Shown piece by piece: positions 49,743-62,818 of a stretch of 64,000 nucleotides of DNA (positions are counted from its first letter, which is position 1; each line of letters starts with the position of its first letter). The translations under genes were made by a program, and so were the position numbers. The notes below the pieces were generated by a model. It worked only from the letters and a program-made list of their open reading frames with translations, was not told the DNA's origin and ran no database searches. This DNA comes from Lithospermum erythrorhizon (taxonomy: Eukaryota > Streptophyta > Magnoliopsida > Boraginales > Boraginaceae). Location of the stretch: the NCBI GenBank assembly GCA_019722365.1, contig JADFUC010001190.1, forward strand, positions 62,001 through 126,000, written 5' to 3'.

Positions 49743-52700
49743 TTAATCCTCATCATCGTCATCATCCTCTTCTTCAGAAGCTTCCTTCAGCCACTGCACA
49801 TAAATTAAGGGGACACATAGCTGCAAATATTAGCCTTTTTTCTCACACTACACAAGTGGAAGCATTGGCACGAGATTATACAAACAGACTCAAGAACTAG
49901 AGGGGAAGATTTTGTGGAATTGAGAAATATGATAATGGGGGATGCGGCAAACAATGGCAGTTGATGAGCAGTCATCTGATAACAGTGATTAACATTTAAT
50001 AAATTTATATGGAGATCATCTAGGGGTGAAAAGGTCAAAATGACAGTTCATTGAAAGATTGAAGGTATGTGGTTGTATTCCCTGCCTCATTTCTCCTCTG
50101 TGAGAGATTATGCTTACCTGAATAAATTTTTCCGATCTCTTGACAAAATTTTTATCAGACTCATCTGCACCTTCCTTCTCATTAGCCCAATTGAGAACAG
50201 CCTCTTCTTGTATGACATCTTTTTCATATAGTAGGTGCAAAATCTGTTTAAAAAGTGAGAAAGGAGCTTTTATCAAGAAAGTAATGCAAGCTGGAATGGA
50301 TTTCAAATACAACTGCAACAAATTTATCTCTAGAGAACATCTTAAGTGTAATTGTAAAAGTGGTGGATATTTCCACTGCAACGTGGTCAGATTGGATGGA
50401 ATATAAGTATTAAACTGTCTCGGCATCACTTCAATCGTCACATTTCACTTTGAATTATATTACTATTTACCTTCTCTTCTTTTTGAAATCTTAACTAGAC
50501 TTTATTTTTAAGCAAAAGTTAAAGGCATACAAGAAACAGTAGAGAAAACAGTATCTAGACTTCAATAGTTGAAGAAATCTGATAACCAATGCTAGGAATT
50601 TCTTTATTTGACTACAAAAGTCAGTTATTTCTTGAACTCGACGCTCTATTCATACTTCACTGGATGGTTTATGATTATCATCCAGTGCGTATTGTGAAAG
50701 TATCATATTATGTAGTTAGTATGCTTCTGCCTACACAATGGTTATCACTTGGGTTTAAAAATACTAGCCTAAGTGTGCTAATCCCTCGACTATACTCCTC
50801 TACTGATAGTTATTAAATCAGTTTACGATTCATTTATTCAGTTCGGAATCTACGTAGTTGCTAGGTCTTCCTTTGACTTTCAGTTGAGAAGATGCTGTCT
50901 AGAGGAAGCTTCCACTATTCTATAGAAATACTAATTTACCAAACCACTCCGCTGGGATTCATTTCCAACCAGTTTCCGGTTTTGCAAAATCTCACAAACA
51001 ATAAGATGAAGACCAAGAATGCCAAATTTACATGTTAAACATAGATGGAGAATACACTATACATATAATTTAATAATTAATTAGATGAAACTATCCATCA
51101 AGAGATATGAAGGTAAAAAAGAATCCCTGACAATGTTCTAAGTATAGGTACCAAACCTGAACAAAAATTGCAGAATATTCCTTAGCTGATTCTGAGCACA
51201 TCTCTTCAAATTTCAGTATCACTTCAATCTGATATGCAGAGATACAAATACCAAATGTGCATATTTAGAAGGAATTAATAGATACCAAAAACAATTTCAA
51301 GTTTCTTCATAACGAAATTTATGGCATGTCAGTGTAACTTTTTAAAACTGTCACCAGACAGGACTAACCAAATCATCACTTACAAGTGCTTGCTGTTTTT
51401 TCAGTGGAAATACGAAAAGTATTCCCACTAAATTTCTTAATCAAAATATAACAGACTTGGAGGAACTCTAAAATACAAATCACGATAGCAAATCTGAAGT
51501 AGTTTATCGAGACTACAGAAGCTTATGGAGATATTTATGCAAATGCCTAAGCAAAAAAAGTAAACAAGTATTGGTGCTTGACTCAATAAAGATGAGATTG
51601 AAAAATATCAACTCACAATGTACTGACCTCTTCATCTATGCCACACAGGTAATGCTTCAGAAGCTTATTCCATTTTGAAATCACACTGGAGGCATTATTA
51701 AGCAACTCATCTACGAAAAAGAGAGAATCGGTGAGTGTGAGATTTGAGCAAATACAAAAATAATTTATAATCTTCAAAATTCAAATAACACATGTTCATT
51801 TCCGAACATCAAATCTTATGTAAGAACAGGCGACTGCTGAAATATATATATATATCTTGCCATTGAGAAACATATGATATATCTCGGCACTTGAAGCAAC
51901 AGCTTGTCCATCGGAACAAATAAACAGACTTTCAGGTTCAGGTCAAAGATCCAACTACACTAAAATGATCATGTTCAGAGATATCAACTCAAATAATCCG
52001 CATGAGGTTTGGCTCGCATATGTTAAAAGTTATAATAGATACTTCCATGAAAATTGTGGGTTCTATTTAATAGGGAGTATCTTTTACCATTAGACGGAAA
52101 TTGTTTGATATCTGCATTGTAAGACGCATAATTTAATTCAATCTTTCCAAAGCGTTAGATTCCAAAAACCTATATCAACCATTACAACTATGAGAAACTG
52201 ATAATATAAGTCTCATACTGGGTGAACTGTGAGGCGCATCCAATGCCAACTTCATCATTGAATAGAACAATGCACCAGCACAGTCTTCAGAATTCAAATT
52301 GTGTGACAGCCTGATGCATGAAAAGGGACAAGTGTTGAAGATAGTAACTGATATGATACGTACACAAGAATATAATATGAAAACTAGAATTACCAAGAAC
52401 AAATGAAATCTACAATTTCAAATCACACCTACAGGTAGGTGATACATAACATATATTCCAAGACGAGATTGGCCAGACACTTTCCTCTGGCCTGCAGCCT
52501 TCTTATTTAAACTATTTTTCATGGTGGAAAGACAATTTCATCTATACCTTAGCGATTTCACTTCTATTATTACATCATCTTCCTTAATATTCTCATGTAC
52601 AGCCCGCAAGAAAGTATCTACTACCTGTAAATTAAAAATGAGCAACATAAGGTTTTGAAATAGGTAATAAGGTTTATATCATACACCCTCCTTCCCATGA

Positions 52701-55700
52701 AGATTGTCTACTTTCACTCTTCTTCAATTCCCATAACTTGTCCCGTTTGACCAATGTTTATATGTATTTTAGGAAATAAGTCGACTTTAACAAGTAACAA
52801 ATGTGTTCCCGCTTTTTTTTAAGTCAAAACTAGACAATCTTTATGGGAAGGAGGGAGTATTTAAAAAGAAAAATACGAAGAGGGAAATTTGTTGTAAAGA
52901 TTCTCAACATTGTGTACCTCCTTCTCAAAGTCGGCATAGTCATCTTTAATATCATCAACATCGCTGGAAGCATCACTGATTGAGACTGGATCTAGTTCTC
53001 CTGAAGGGGGAAGAATGCTTCCATCTTGATTTATATCTAATTCATCACTGGTTCTTTGGATGATCTCAGCAAGTTTCTCAGGAGGGATTGGTGCCACTGA
53101 ATGCCTCCATTCTTCTTCAAGGTTTTCCTCAGGAATAGACCAAATGAAGCCAACCCCGCCACAACCAACCTAAACACATATTAAAAAACATCATATACCG
53201 ATGCTACTTGCACAATATATTGTCAGTAAGATGCAAGGTGCATCAGAAAGTTGAAAACCACATATCTATATCAGTGACATCACTAAGGAACATCTGCTGT
53301 AGAAGTCTAACTATTTTCTTCTACATGAGTATATTAAAATGCTTTCTCGAAACAAGTGGATGAGATGAGAAAGAGAGAGAGAAACATATGAATTCTCCAG
53401 AGTGGTCATAGCTTTAATAACTTATAAAGTATTCATAAAATAGAGAACCTAGGAGAACTGACCTCAGATGCAGTGGAAAGTTGCGAGTCCGGCATGTCTG
53501 TCTTATCTTCACTTAGGCTATCCCGTGTATCAGAATTTGCTGTATGCCCATTATTTAAGTAAGGTGAATTTGTATCATATATATATATATATAATATACT
53601 AGCAATTCCAAACACACGTTGCGTGACATACATATCATCAATATGTGATGTGAAAATGAAAATTATATATAACTTAAAATCATAAGTGGCTAATATACAA
53701 ATATTTTTCTTGTCATATAATAAAATAACATGATACTAACTTTGTGACTTGTGAGTCGTGCATGGGATGGAAGTTATTGATAGATATTGGTTTATACTCC
53801 TTATTCAAATTTCAAATATATAGTAACTTCCAATTATTAATTAAATTTAAATCTAAAAGTCTAAAATTGAAAAGGGTACAAATGGCAAAGTTTTTTTGTA
53901 AAACTAAATAACTACCTACACCTATTTCTTTATATATAACTAGTACCTACATATCATTACAAGTGACATATCATAACTACGTGAAAATAAAAAGTATATA
54001 TAACTTAAAATTATAATTGGCTAATATACAAATATTTTTCTTGTCATATAATAAAATTACATGATACTAATCTCATGACTTACGACTACTTGCGGAGTCA
54101 CGCATTGTGGAAATTATTGAAAGATATTGATTTATATTCCTTATTTAAATTCTTAAATATATATAGTACTTCCTCTCGTCTCCTATTTACTGATCATATG
54201 GGCTTTAAGATTTTATTAAGAAAGTGATAATTAATTTTACTATTTTCATACAGAAATTATAAACCAACGACGCTAAAGCATCATTGCGAGACAAACCAAC
54301 GATTTATGTTAATTTTAAAAAGCTTCAAATTCTAAAATATCAGATTAAAAAATAAATGATCAAGTAAAAAGAAACAAGAAAATTTTCTATACGATCAACT
54401 AACAGTGACGGAGTGAGTAATCTCCCAATTATATGAAAGTTATAAAAATACCATCAAATTAATTAAATTTAAATCTAAAAGTCTAAAGTTAAAAAGGGTA
54501 CAAATGGCAAAGTTTTTTGGTGAAGCCAAATAACTATCTACACCTATTTTCTTTATATATAGTATAGATATAGATATGAAATTATTAAACCATAGACTAT
54601 CATACAAACTTGTAGATAATATAATGTAAGAAAATGCATGGCCGTGGAAAAGAATGGAATGGATATCTCGATCTCTCGATATTTATTTTTGCAATGTGCT
54701 AAGATAATTATCTATGTCATAGTAGTAGCATCGGGATTTAGTAGTGGCAGTACTTGTAGTTCTAGTAGTAGTAGTAGTAGTAGTAATAAGGTTCAGGGTG
54801 AGTAACCCATTCCACAATGAATGAAGAAGAGCTTGCAGATGGGTTTGTAACGTATTAGGCTACTCCACCTATTGTCAATTGGTTTTAGGGCATAACCATA
54901 CAGATTCTTATCTCGGTATCAAAGCTAGTCCTTGTTAAGGCCACAGGGGATAGAGGTACACGAGGTGGAGGGTATCGAGGTAACCTAACCCACATTGATT
55001 GTGTTCGGGGCTCCTCCCCCTATTGCACATTATTTTTAGGATGCAACCCCACGCAATATTTAACAATGACCCATATTAGGATGGAGTGATGGACTTTACA
55101 AGATACCAGACCACTATAATTTTGGTTCAGGTTGTCAAGAAATGAAATTCCAGGTCAAAAGTTTGAGATTTTACATGGATTATCTGTAATACCACTGCTG
55201 CTATCAGCATACTCCAGTTCATCATCACTATCTGCCTTTGTTGGTTGCTGTAGCAATGACACCTTTGAGTAAGCAGGAACTACAAAATCTTGCCCAATAA
55301 TGACCTGAAGGATATAATGAGTCAGCTACTACTCTAATTAAAAAAAAAAACAAAGAAGATGACGATGAGTGAAAGAATGTACAACTGATACCAGCAATAT
55401 TCTAAAAAAGACAAATGAATGTCATTTGTAATAAGAATTTTTAATAGTGAATACATAGTCAGCAAGGTTGAATTAATATTCTGTGAATATGACAAGAAAC
55501 CCATTGTGTTAGAGGACTTAGGAACCGATAAAAGATATAATTCTAATGCTATTGATAATCCTATTATATTCGAATTGTCTAGTCCAAATAGGACACAATT
55601 CCTACTTCCTCTGATGCATTTGATCATAAAATGAGAGCAGGATCTTTTATTCAACTCGCTTGAGGGAAAAGGCTACAAAAGTAGCAGGTTTCTCCCTTAG

Positions 55701-58700
55701 TATGTATGTAAGAATGTTATGTCAGGAGTCCGGACTTTTTAAGCAGAAAAGTCCAATAGTGTGGCTAGGGTTGAACAGAATGAGCATAACCACCAGAGTA
55801 TAGAAAAACTACAAAACAAATGATTTCCTAGATTTTAGAAGGGACTACCTTAAAGCACGCAACTACACCAGGCTCCAGGATTGATCCGGATTTTAATACG
55901 ACCCCATCACAAATTATTGAGTGCTTCAGCTGACAGCCGTCTTCTATGGTGGCATTGTGCCATATGTAGCAACCATCGATGGAAACATTTGAGCCAATTG
56001 CACAATTTTCTCCAACTACTGAATTTGAAATCTTACTGTTGTCACCAATAGTAGTGCCATTTCCAATAACAGTAAAGGGGCCAACTTGTGCAGAGCGAGA
56101 CTGTCCAATATCTGGAATGGAATGCACAATGTTTTAAACATGGTGAAAGTAAGATTGTATACTTTTCAAAAGCCATTGAAACATCAAAAATATCAATATA
56201 CTGAAAATTGATAATAAACTGAGAAAAGGGATTAATTCAATGGTTAATGCGTCATAAATTCACAGTGCATGTCCAACTCTCAAACCCCATCACTAGTGTT
56301 GAGGTTATTTCAGTCACATCTATCCGGGACATAATTCATAGGTGGGGTTGATGCATGGGAACAAAATGCAAATAGACCAGGTCCAGTTCATTAGGGTGGA
56401 AGTGGACATAAGTAAAAGTAAACGACAGCATTTCTGTATGCAGATTTATAAGGTTTTATTCAAGTTCAAAAAAGAATTGCCAAATCAACAGTATCTCATA
56501 TGTTGTCCCACCTGATGCTCTGTACATTCCATGCCGTTCAAGTTTAGTAGCAGAATTCCCAGCGAACGGGACATCAGGAACCAATGGGTAAGTCCATCTC
56601 TGGATTATATCTTTGCTAATGGTGTCATAGCTACGAAAATTATTAATCCTTGCCGCATAACTTGAATGAATTTCGTAGGTGAAAATCTTGTAATCCATAA
56701 TCTGGAAGTTGAAAAGGTTGGCCATGCCAATCAGAATGCTTGCAAGGAAGGAACAAAGGCACCTCGTTACAATCAAGAACACAGTACAATACATATAACC
56801 AGCACATTCCTTAGACAGTTCCTATTACAACTATAACAAAATAAAGCAACACAAATAATAGAATTCCTCGTTCTAGTTATAATTTTTTTCAAGGAACTTG
56901 TACGATTGGGAGAGAAGTAAACAAGAGGTATAAGGCACAAAACACACCATCTATCTATCAATAAAGGCCCAAACACAATGGAATCTACTTAAAAGATATC
57001 CCACACTACATGCAGATTCGCCAATAAAACATGCATATATTGCATACATGCGTCGGATATAGATAGAATAGTTGAAATAGAAGAAAATTCTAGGTGAAAG
57101 AGAAGAGGCTCGCAGGTGGGTATCAGGGTATACATAAGTTACACTTCCTGCCATAGCAAACTAAAGATATCCAGATATAAGATAGAAACTATGTACGTCA
57201 TCGAGTAGCAACCCCTTCACAAAGTCACGCCGAAGATGCTGATAGTCAAAATTGTCAGTGAAGAGACTCAAGACCTCAGGAGAACAAATGTCAATGTAGC
57301 AATCCTGCAGTAAAACATAATGGTATCTTGATGTTATTAATTAAAAGAAATAAGGGTATAATGGAATCATTAGAATTAAAGAAGAACTCAAGAAGCAAAC
57401 ATGTATATTAGGGAGGAAAACGAAAGATGAAATGGTATAGGTCATGGTATAAAATAGGGCAAACTGTGGGATCATCTGTCGGATCTTAGGGCCACTATGT
57501 ATTTGCTTCTGCTTTAAAGAAAGAAATGATAAATTTGACTCATTAGGCAGTTTTCCAGAAAACTTGCATAAATTTGTCGAAATTAATCATTTTCCTTGAT
57601 ATACCATAATTACTAAAAGAATAAAAATAAAAAGGGCATTGATAGGATGTATTGGGGAGTCATATAAGAGAATTAGGTCTGCATACTGAAACTGACAGCC
57701 CATAAGTAGTTTCCAATACACATTATCTTCACTTCATAGGTATGCAGTTAATCTGATAGCACCCGAAGTTCATGGAACTCAATTACTCTTTAACAAAAGC
57801 TACAACTCAAGGAAGACATTGATCACTTCATTAAGTCCCATAAAAATAGTACTCATTAAATTTTGGCTTATGATTTTTACACTCCACTATGTGATAATAG
57901 CACTCCACTTTTAGTGTAAAAGTTGATAAAAAAATAACAAAGGAATGGAGTGCCACAATCAAATTTTGGAGTGAAAAAAATCATTTACCTAAATTTTCTC
58001 TCATGCCATCTCTTCATTTACTCTATTTTTCAGGTACATGTCAGGTAAGGAACCTTGGTTAAAGGCAGAATGTTTTCTGGGTAAAAGAAACTATGACAAA
58101 ACTGAAGAGGCATAAGCAGAAAGGGACAACAAGGTCTAATTCAACATTCATACCTGCTTGTCATTGTTAACAAAGAGTGAAAGATTATCAGTGAGCAACG
58201 CTTTGTCAAGAGATATAGACCCTTTAGAGTTATTTGTTTTATCTTCATAGTAAACAAGCTGCTTGGTACAAGGATCAATTGCCATAAACAATTCGTCGGT
58301 TCCAAGGCGAGATTGACGAGTCACAGGAGAAGGCTTAGACTGTTTTATGACCATCGTCATCACCGCATTACTATCCTTTTTTCGTCTATCTTTATGCTCT
58401 TTTACTGCCTTATTCAGTGGCATATTACTCACAGTATCTCCACTAACAAGAACAAAATCTCCTTGTATCTTCCCATGCACAAAAAAGAAAAAGCAGATAA
58501 GAGAGAGTTTTAAGCTATAGAATCCACATGGCATGCCTCAAAATAGTAGAGATAAATTTAAAACACCAATAACATGAACAAAAACTAATGTCCTGCAAAT
58601 AAATTACTGACTCGAAAAGAAAGTTGATCACTCGACTAACACGGCAATTCCTTTTTTCTTATTAGTAGACAGGAATTTTCAGTAACAACAAATGTAAGAT

Positions 58701-59590
58701 AAACTGTCACTCATTCGCTCCATAATGACCACAGCTCTGCAGGTTGTTGCCAGAAAAACAGATATACCATGAAGGAAGTTGAGATAGATAATTTCAGAAG
58801 AAATATCTTGTTCATACCACATTTCGTTCATATATCAAACGCAAAGCATCCCCAGCACTAATAGCATTGTTTGATTCTATTGTAGTGACAACAAAATTCG
58901 GTTGGCTTAACCAGTTAGAGCTTTCCAAATAATCAATCAATTGCTTGGAATGAGCACAACAAAAGACAAACACTTCTTCAACCCCTGCTAACTCGAGCCA
59001 TGCTAGGGTGTAGTCGATCATAGGGACATTCACTAGCGGCAGCAACACCTTCAGTGGAACAACCGTATAGTAATTAAAACACAGCCAACTGAATCAGCAA
59101 AACATAACAATGCATGACCAATTATAGAAATCCAAGCTTAATTAATCACATAACACAGTGTAAGATACCCAAACTATGAACGAAAAACGGATAAACGTAT
59201 ATTGATCCTGAAATACGGCAGAAAAAAGCACGATGAGATCATTTCTCGATTTTTACCTCGAACCAGGGTGTCCATTCAATAATCTAATGGTTATATGCAA
59301 GAGCAATCGAATAAGATAACCGTAACAACAGTACATAATATGCCACGAACTTGTAGATGATGTTATTATTATTTGATTAAAACAATACTAAATCTCATTC
59401 CAAATCAATTAGCATAACCTTTTCACATAAACATTAAAACCTTAGCAAAATCTTATATACATACCTTGGGGCGTTCGAGAGTGATGGGACGAAATTTGGT
59501 GGCAAAGCTATCGGCCAATAGAATAGCTTGTAAGGGAACACGTGCGAGTTCATCTTCAACTCCTCCTCCTCCGCCTTTCTTCGCCACCAT
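49743..59590 (-). CDS. EIF2B5: Translation initiation factor eIF2B epsilon subunit, 15 exons
   Basis: Exons (minus): 59465-59590, 58818-59048, 58154-58468, 57197-57304, 56512-56701, 55849-56111, 55175-55304, 53463-53539, 52918-53169, 52548-52624, 52219-52310, 51628-51710, 51157-51228, 50118-50243 and 49743-49793; all are GT-AG and in frame, 730 residues, the usual plant size. It is the catalytic subunit of the five-subunit exchange factor that reloads eIF2 with GTP. N-terminal residues about 20-250 are a nucleotidyltransferase-like fold ([30 protein letters not shown]). Left-handed beta-helix repeats follow ([25 protein letters not shown]). The acidic W2/HEAT domain at the C terminus (about 560-730) contacts eIF2-beta and ends in [16 protein letters not shown]. 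The exon 7-8 junction (CCAT/GT to CAG/CA) is the least certain join. Introns carry MITEs and other repeats. Confidence 0.95.
52681..52860. mobile_element. Stowaway-like MITE in eIF2B-epsilon intron 9
   Basis: 180 bp with about 33-bp terminal inverted repeats: left CCCTCCTTCCCATGAAGATTG and the mirror at the right end, CAATCTTTATGGGAAGGAGGG. It is flanked by TA on both sides (TA at 52682-52683 and at 52858-52859), the target preference of Stowaway/mariner elements. Only about three mismatches exist between the ends, so this insertion is young compared with the other repeats here. Confidence 0.85.
53620..54560. repeat. Tandem duplication in eIF2B-epsilon intron 8-7
   Basis: Copy 1 (about 53625-53950) and copy 2 (about 53955-54560) share TATATAACTTAAAAT(C/T)ATAA, GGCTAATATACAAATATTTT, TTGTCATATAATAAAAT, then AAAAGTCTAAA, AAAAGGGTACAAATGGCAAAG and CTACACCTATTT in the same order. 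Copy 2 is longer because a MITE sits inside it (54171-54420). Copies differ at about one base in ten. No coding content. Confidence 0.8.
54171..54420. mobile_element. Stowaway-like MITE inserted in the second tandem copy
   Basis: The left end reads TACTTCCTCTCGTCTCC and the right end GTGACGGAGTGAGTA, imperfect inverted repeats of the TACTCCCTCCGTC type next to TA. About 250 bp, absent from the sister copy at 53.6-53.95 kb, which gives a clean empty site and shows that it arrived after the duplication. Confidence 0.7.
54763..54786. repeat. AGT trinucleotide microsatellite
   Basis: About seven to eight copies of AGT (TAG on shift) within the same eIF2B-epsilon intron, preceded by a looser run. 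Confidence 0.85.
54830..55120. repeat. Unclassified dispersed-repeat fragment in eIF2B-epsilon intron 7
   Basis: This GC-richer segment includes TTATCTCGGTATCAAAGCTAG, resembling (weakly) a tRNA-Met primer site word (GGTATCAGAGC), and AACCCACATTGATTG followed by GGGCTCCTCCCCCTATTGCACA. Such composition is typical of old retroelement pieces, but I cannot name the family. Confidence 0.35.
57853..58005. mobile_element. MITE in eIF2B-epsilon intron 3
   Basis: Terminal inverted repeats of about 30 bp: left AAATTTTGGCTTATGATTTT followed by TACACTCCA, right TGGAGTGAAAAAAATCATTT followed by ACCTAAATTTT. Internal near-palindromic pieces (CACTCCAC/GGAGTGCC) are also present. About 150 bp; the family is different from the CTCCCTCC type. 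Target duplication not certain. Confidence 0.65.
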
Positions 59591-61019
59591 TTTACCGCCA
59601 ATTGGATATATTCTCAAACCCCAGCATCTTAATAATAACTTCTACGGAGTTCCAATTTAATTAAAAATCGAATCTCAAACTTTAATTTTAATTAATATCG
59701 AGATTTGACTCGTCTTAAAAAAATATTATATATGACTATTAAATTAATAATATGTATACATTTTTGAAGTTAGAACACTAAATACATACTCCAATTGGGT
59801 TGACGTGGAGTGACCCCTACAAGTGTTTGATTCGTCGAGAAGGATCCGACTCGACTTGTCAGTTGTTTGTCCAGAGTTATATTATACTCGACGTAAAATC
59901 CAAAAGATTCAACTCGATCGATAATACCCTACTGAATTCAAATCGTTCAAAGTTCCATCTTATTTGACTCGTTTAAAGACTTCATCATGAATGACATTCT
60001 CAAATTGTTTTGTATTCAAAGTGATTGATAACAAATATATCCACATAAGATTTAGAAAATCTTTTTGGAAAATGTTCTTAACCCATTATTTATTTTGCTA
60101 TAAAATTTACATAATGACCATAAATTCTACAATTTTTATTAGGTGAATATTTTGTCTATATTATGCTCATTTCATTTATAACCAATCCAATTAAAGAATA
60201 ATAAGTCCAATTTAAATAAGAATACTCATAACAATCCATCTACATCACTATAGAAAACCACCTACATCTCTAGGGTTATGAATGACTCACACTTTTTGAA
60301 ACTTCATTAGGGTTTGGGTCGGCTCAATATTTGAACATACAAAAAAGAATCAAAGTTAGATTTGGTTCGAAATTTGATGGTTGAAGTGAAGATTGAAATT
60401 TTAATGATAAAATTAGAAGAAATCAAAAATCAAAACTTTATATAGTTTGAGTTTGAACTCAACATAACCTTATAAAGAGATTCAAGTTCCCATCGAACTA
60501 TATCGAACCACATCTCGAAACAAACTTTTAATAGCAAATCTTTTTAGTCGAACCGAAACAGTGTTAAAAAGCAATAAAATGACTATTTTGCCCCTAAATA
60601 AAACTTCCTCAAACACTACATTAACAAATGGGGGGGGGGCAAAATAGTAATTTCATCTCCTTTTCTTTACTTAAAAACAGAGGGATAAAATAGTAATTTC
60701 ATAACTGAAAAAATCAGTAGTTAGGTGTGGATATAACAGCTCAGCCCACATATGAAACCAAAACGACATCATCTTTATTTCCCGGTTTTCTCTGTGTCGA
60801 CGATCCTTCCCAACACCCACCCCACACCCACCACTCCGTCTGAACCAGGTTAGTTGATAATTGTTATTCAAATCGAGTAATGTGTAATTATTATACGTGG
60901 TCGTTTTGATTTGTTAATGAGTATCCAGGCGTATATTGGTGAATTTAGGGTTGATACGGAGCTTTATCTTTGGAGCTGATTATAGTCTGCAATTAAGATT
61001 CAATTTAAATAAATTATAA
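59591..61019. promoter_or_regulatory. Divergent spacer between eIF2B-epsilon and the Shg1-like gene
   Basis: 1.4 kb separate the two start codons, and no gene lies in it. It must hold the promoters of both. A run of nine to ten G lies at 60630-60639, followed by two copies of AAAATAGTAATTTCAT (60641 and 60688). Near the right gene, CACCCACCCCACACCCACC at 60818-60836 may belong to its leader. No definite TATA or initiator could be assigned. Confidence 0.4.
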
Positions 61020-62818
61020 ATGGAAGCTCCCGCATCATCGTCCCCACCAGTGATTACTCCAGAGGATGTGTTGGAGACGCTCATGAATGATGGCACCATC
61101 GATGCTGTCCGAATGAAAATTATCAGCCAGCTTAAAGCTAATGTAATGCGCCCCCCTATTTATATGTTGTATACTTTTCATCTGCTTTTTTTTTTTTATT
61201 ATAAATATTTTCATATGTTAATAGGACGATTTGAAAACCACCACCATTAAAATGGTGGAGCAAAGTAAGGTTTTGAACACCCCGGGCGCCGACAAGCAGA
61301 CAAAACGAGACCTTTTTAATGCCCTTCGGCAAGAGCTCGAGTAAGTATCTTTAAGAAGGTACTATTAGGACGATTGTGCTTTACCGGTTTTCATGTAAGA
61401 AGGTACTATTAGGACTACTATCAATTTTTACATTAGTTTTCTTATAACTAGAATTACCTTTCCAGCTTTAGTTTGCTTAGATGTTCTGGCAATACTAGAA
61501 TTAGCTACTTAAAGAGATAAAAAGTATGAGAATATGTTTTCTGAATTAAAAAATATGGAATCTCGTATGTTAAGGAGTGTACAGTTGCGAGCAGCTTACC
61601 CTTGTGCGAAATTACAGACATTATGTCTAGGAAAGTCAAATACTGTATGAAAACGTCCACAAGGGTACACCACTACACCTCATGCTATACTGAATGCCTA
61701 ATCTCGTCGACTCTTAGTTGCATGTGCCAACAACTACAATTGTAAATCATAGGTTTCTAATTCCTTCCAACCATGAGCAGTCTCGGCATCTCACACTGCA
61801 CACGCCCTTTAATTTTAATTTTTTCCTCATTTTCCTAATTGATGGAATGTATAAGTCATCAATCTTTCTCTCCACATCAAACTCTTGGAACTTAGAACCG
61901 TCTAAGTTTGTTATTTAAATCCTGGTCTATATGTATATCTCACATAGTGTAATCATGCCTCCAATTTTTGCATTATATAGTACTAAAAAAACAATTGAGT
62001 CATAGGGTTCAGCTTCTTAAATATAACTTCATTCCCACCAGAATTAGAACTCCGTCAGTGCTGTCTATCTCTAGTTATTTATCTTTTCAAACTTAGCATA
62101 CATAAAACAGAGCTAGATCTGGATAAGCTGTTGATAAATCAGATCATGCTACACAAGTGACTAGTCTGATTCTCGTGTTTGATTAAAGTTTAACCTGTCC
62201 GGGCACTAGAAACTGAATGAATATATTGCCTCTATATGAAGAGGCAAGAATCTGTCTTGGTCATGGTTAACTCAAAGATGTAGATTGGTCTTATCTTCAA
62301 TGATGTTATGAGAGTTTCATTTTGGTTTGAACGACTGAAGAGTCCCTTTTGTATATGTTTGTCCTTCTGATGTTACATGTCCTCCTTATTTTACTTGAAA
62401 AGTATTTTATGGCAATATATAAAACCTGTTCATCTTCTACAGACCATCAGCTCTCGAGAAAGCCTCCAAAATGGTATGGGATCTGATATTGGATAATAAT
62501 GGGTTTGGAAAGGAAATAAGTGAAACAGTTGAGAAGGTATTTTGTCGTTTGAGTGGAAAAGAGCCTCCACTGTTTCCTTCAAGTGAAACACAGCCAGAAA
62601 CACTACCAGGAAAAGGCAAGGAGAAGGAGATTGTGGAAACCGTTAGAGAAGAAAGGGAAAATGAGAAGCGTAATTCAGATTCTTCATCTAAGAAGAGAAA
62701 GCTTCCTGAAACAAGTACAGAGCTTGGATCAACAGATGCAGTTGCCAGCAGATCAGCAAACACTACTTCACCATTGAGTGATTCTGGTAAAATGCTGCCT
62801 CCTCATATAAAATCTTGA
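61020..62818 (+). CDS. Shg1/BOD1-like protein, 3 exons
   Basis: Exons 61020-61142, 61225-61340 and 62443-62818 join in frame, giving 204 residues. Residues about 14-110 form a helical domain: PEDVLETLMNDGTIDAVRMK, then ISQLKAN and TIKMVEQSKVL, NALRQELE and MVWDLILDNNGFGKEI. The pattern G-x-[FI]D-x-[LV]R-x(4)-[IL]-x-QL near the start resembles the COMPASS-Shg1/BOD1 family, whose members sit in Set1 histone-methyltransferase complexes (yeast Shg1) or act in chromosome biorientation (BOD1). The tail (about 115-204) is charged and low in complexity, with a likely nuclear signal KKRKL near 175. The family call rests on the N-terminal pattern only. Intron 2 is 1.1 kb and carries no gene. Confidence 0.6.

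Noticed and set aside
55334..55654. 106-codon open frame (minus) and a 71-codon one on plus in the same place
   Set aside because: Both lie wholly inside an eIF2B-epsilon intron, overlap on opposite strands and show no motif; AT-rich chance frames.
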